Part shown: positions 5,979 through 6,263 of the stretch, in pieces | Numbering within the stretch: position 1 is the stretch's first letter | Layout of the letters: each line of letters begins with the position of its first letter | Source of the DNA: Gammaproteobacteria bacterium | GTDB lineage: Bacteria; Pseudomonadota; Gammaproteobacteria; Coxiellales; Coxiellaceae | NCBI GenBank assembly: GCA_021774015.1 | Contig: JAJFJO010000003.1 | Location: forward strand, 1-6,263 | DNA: 6,263 nt | Direction: 5' to 3' | Notes under the pieces: model-generated | What the model was told of the DNA's origin: nothing | Database searches by the model: none | Seen by the model: the letters and a program-made list of their open reading frames with translations, nothing else | Translations under genes and position numbers: made by a program

Positions 5979-6263
5979 ATGACCGCTATGAACACCACGA
6001 TAGATACTGAACATGATAAGGTAAGCCGGTTTCACTGGCGTATGGTGGTGACAGCGGGCACGGGTTTTTTCACAGATGCCTATGATCTCTTTGTAATTGG
6101 TGTAGTTACCTCCCTCCTTGCACCTATTTGGCACCTGTCAACGTTACAGATTGCCTTATTGAATGGTGCTGCTCTGGCCTCAGCTGCTTTTGGTGCCATC
6201 ATTTTTGGCACGCTATCAGATAAATTTGGCCGTAAGAAAATGTATGGTTTTGAGATTTTGGTG
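5979..6263 (+). CDS. MFS transporter, phosphate:H+ symporter-like (partial, N-terminal 95 codons)
   Basis: The frame is open from ATG 5979 to the right edge. GGAG five bases upstream supports this start; a second Met at codon 4 is a less likely alternative. A polar cytoplasmic leader of about 20 residues (MTAMNTTIDTEHDK...) precedes transmembrane segment 1 (about 22-50), which contains GTGFFTDAYDLFVIGVVTSL. This segment is a hallmark of the PHS (phosphate:H+ symporter) branch of the major facilitator superfamily and its sugar-porter-like bacterial relatives. Segment 2 (about 56-79) leads into the conserved cytoplasmic loop GTLSDKFGRKKMYG (77-90), the MFS loop 2-3 signature with its D and RK. 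It is an inner-membrane secondary transporter. The substrate cannot be fixed from 95 residues; phosphate, organophosphate, or carboxylate/aromatic acid are all possible. The candidate PHO box upstream favours a phosphorus-related role (inference). Confidence 0.88.
   Translation, partial: MTAMNTTIDTEHDKVSRFHWRMVVTAGTGFFTDAYDLFVIGVVTSLLAPIWHLSTLQIALLNGAALASAAFGAIIFGTLSDKFGRKKMYGFEILV

Noticed and set aside
5847..6134. Minus-strand 95-codon ORF across the MFS promoter and start
   Set aside because: It is antisense to a clear MFS N-terminus, its far end runs into AT-rich noncoding DNA, and there is no domain signal.
1..6263. tRNA, rRNA, CRISPR array, insertion sequence or riboswitch
   Set aside because: I saw no cloverleaf ends, regular spaced repeats, transposase motifs or recognisable riboswitch cores on either strand.

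Overview
The window reads as chromosomal DNA from a moderately AT-rich gammaproteobacterium-like organism. The evidence is Shine-Dalgarno-led genes, RmlA/RmlC/RmlB sequences very close in motif and wording to the enterobacterial enzymes, and a candidate PhoB site. A Legionellales-type host is possible, but I cannot fix the genus from sequence alone.

Layout. Positions 1-2284 hold two minus-strand genes, probably co-transcribed: a DXR-like/COG4091 NAD(P)-dependent oxidoreductase (1025-2284), then a flavoprotein of the UDP-galactopyranose-mutase-like / 'protoporphyrinogen oxidase-like' group that runs off the left edge (1-993). A 374-base divergent intergenic region follows. Positions 2659-5231 are a tight plus-strand operon, rmlA-rmlC-rmlB, making dTDP-4-keto-6-deoxy sugars from glucose-1-phosphate. 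rmlC overlaps rmlA by 13 bases and rmlB follows 30 bases after rmlC. The operon ends in a strong hairpin without a T-run and a short GC-rich patch, where it converges on a small minus-strand gene of unknown function (5306-5584). A second divergent intergenic region holds a consensus -10 for the small gene and a good PHO-box-like direct repeat upstream of a partial MFS transporter (5979 to the right edge). That transporter carries the phosphate:H+ symporter-type motif GFFTDAYDLF.

How the genes may work together. RmlA, RmlB and RmlC give dTDP-4-keto-L-rhamnose. The usual final reductase RmlD is not in the window. Instead, the divergent neighbours are a DXR-like protein, from a family with a proven ketol rearrangement-plus-reduction activity, and a flavoprotein related to a ring-contracting mutase. 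This invites the hypothesis that the locus makes an unusual branched or furanose deoxysugar of the dihydrostreptose type for surface polysaccharide, rather than plain rhamnose. That is inference. The 5' and 3' portions (small gene, MFS gene) look like a separate, possibly phosphate-regulated unit.
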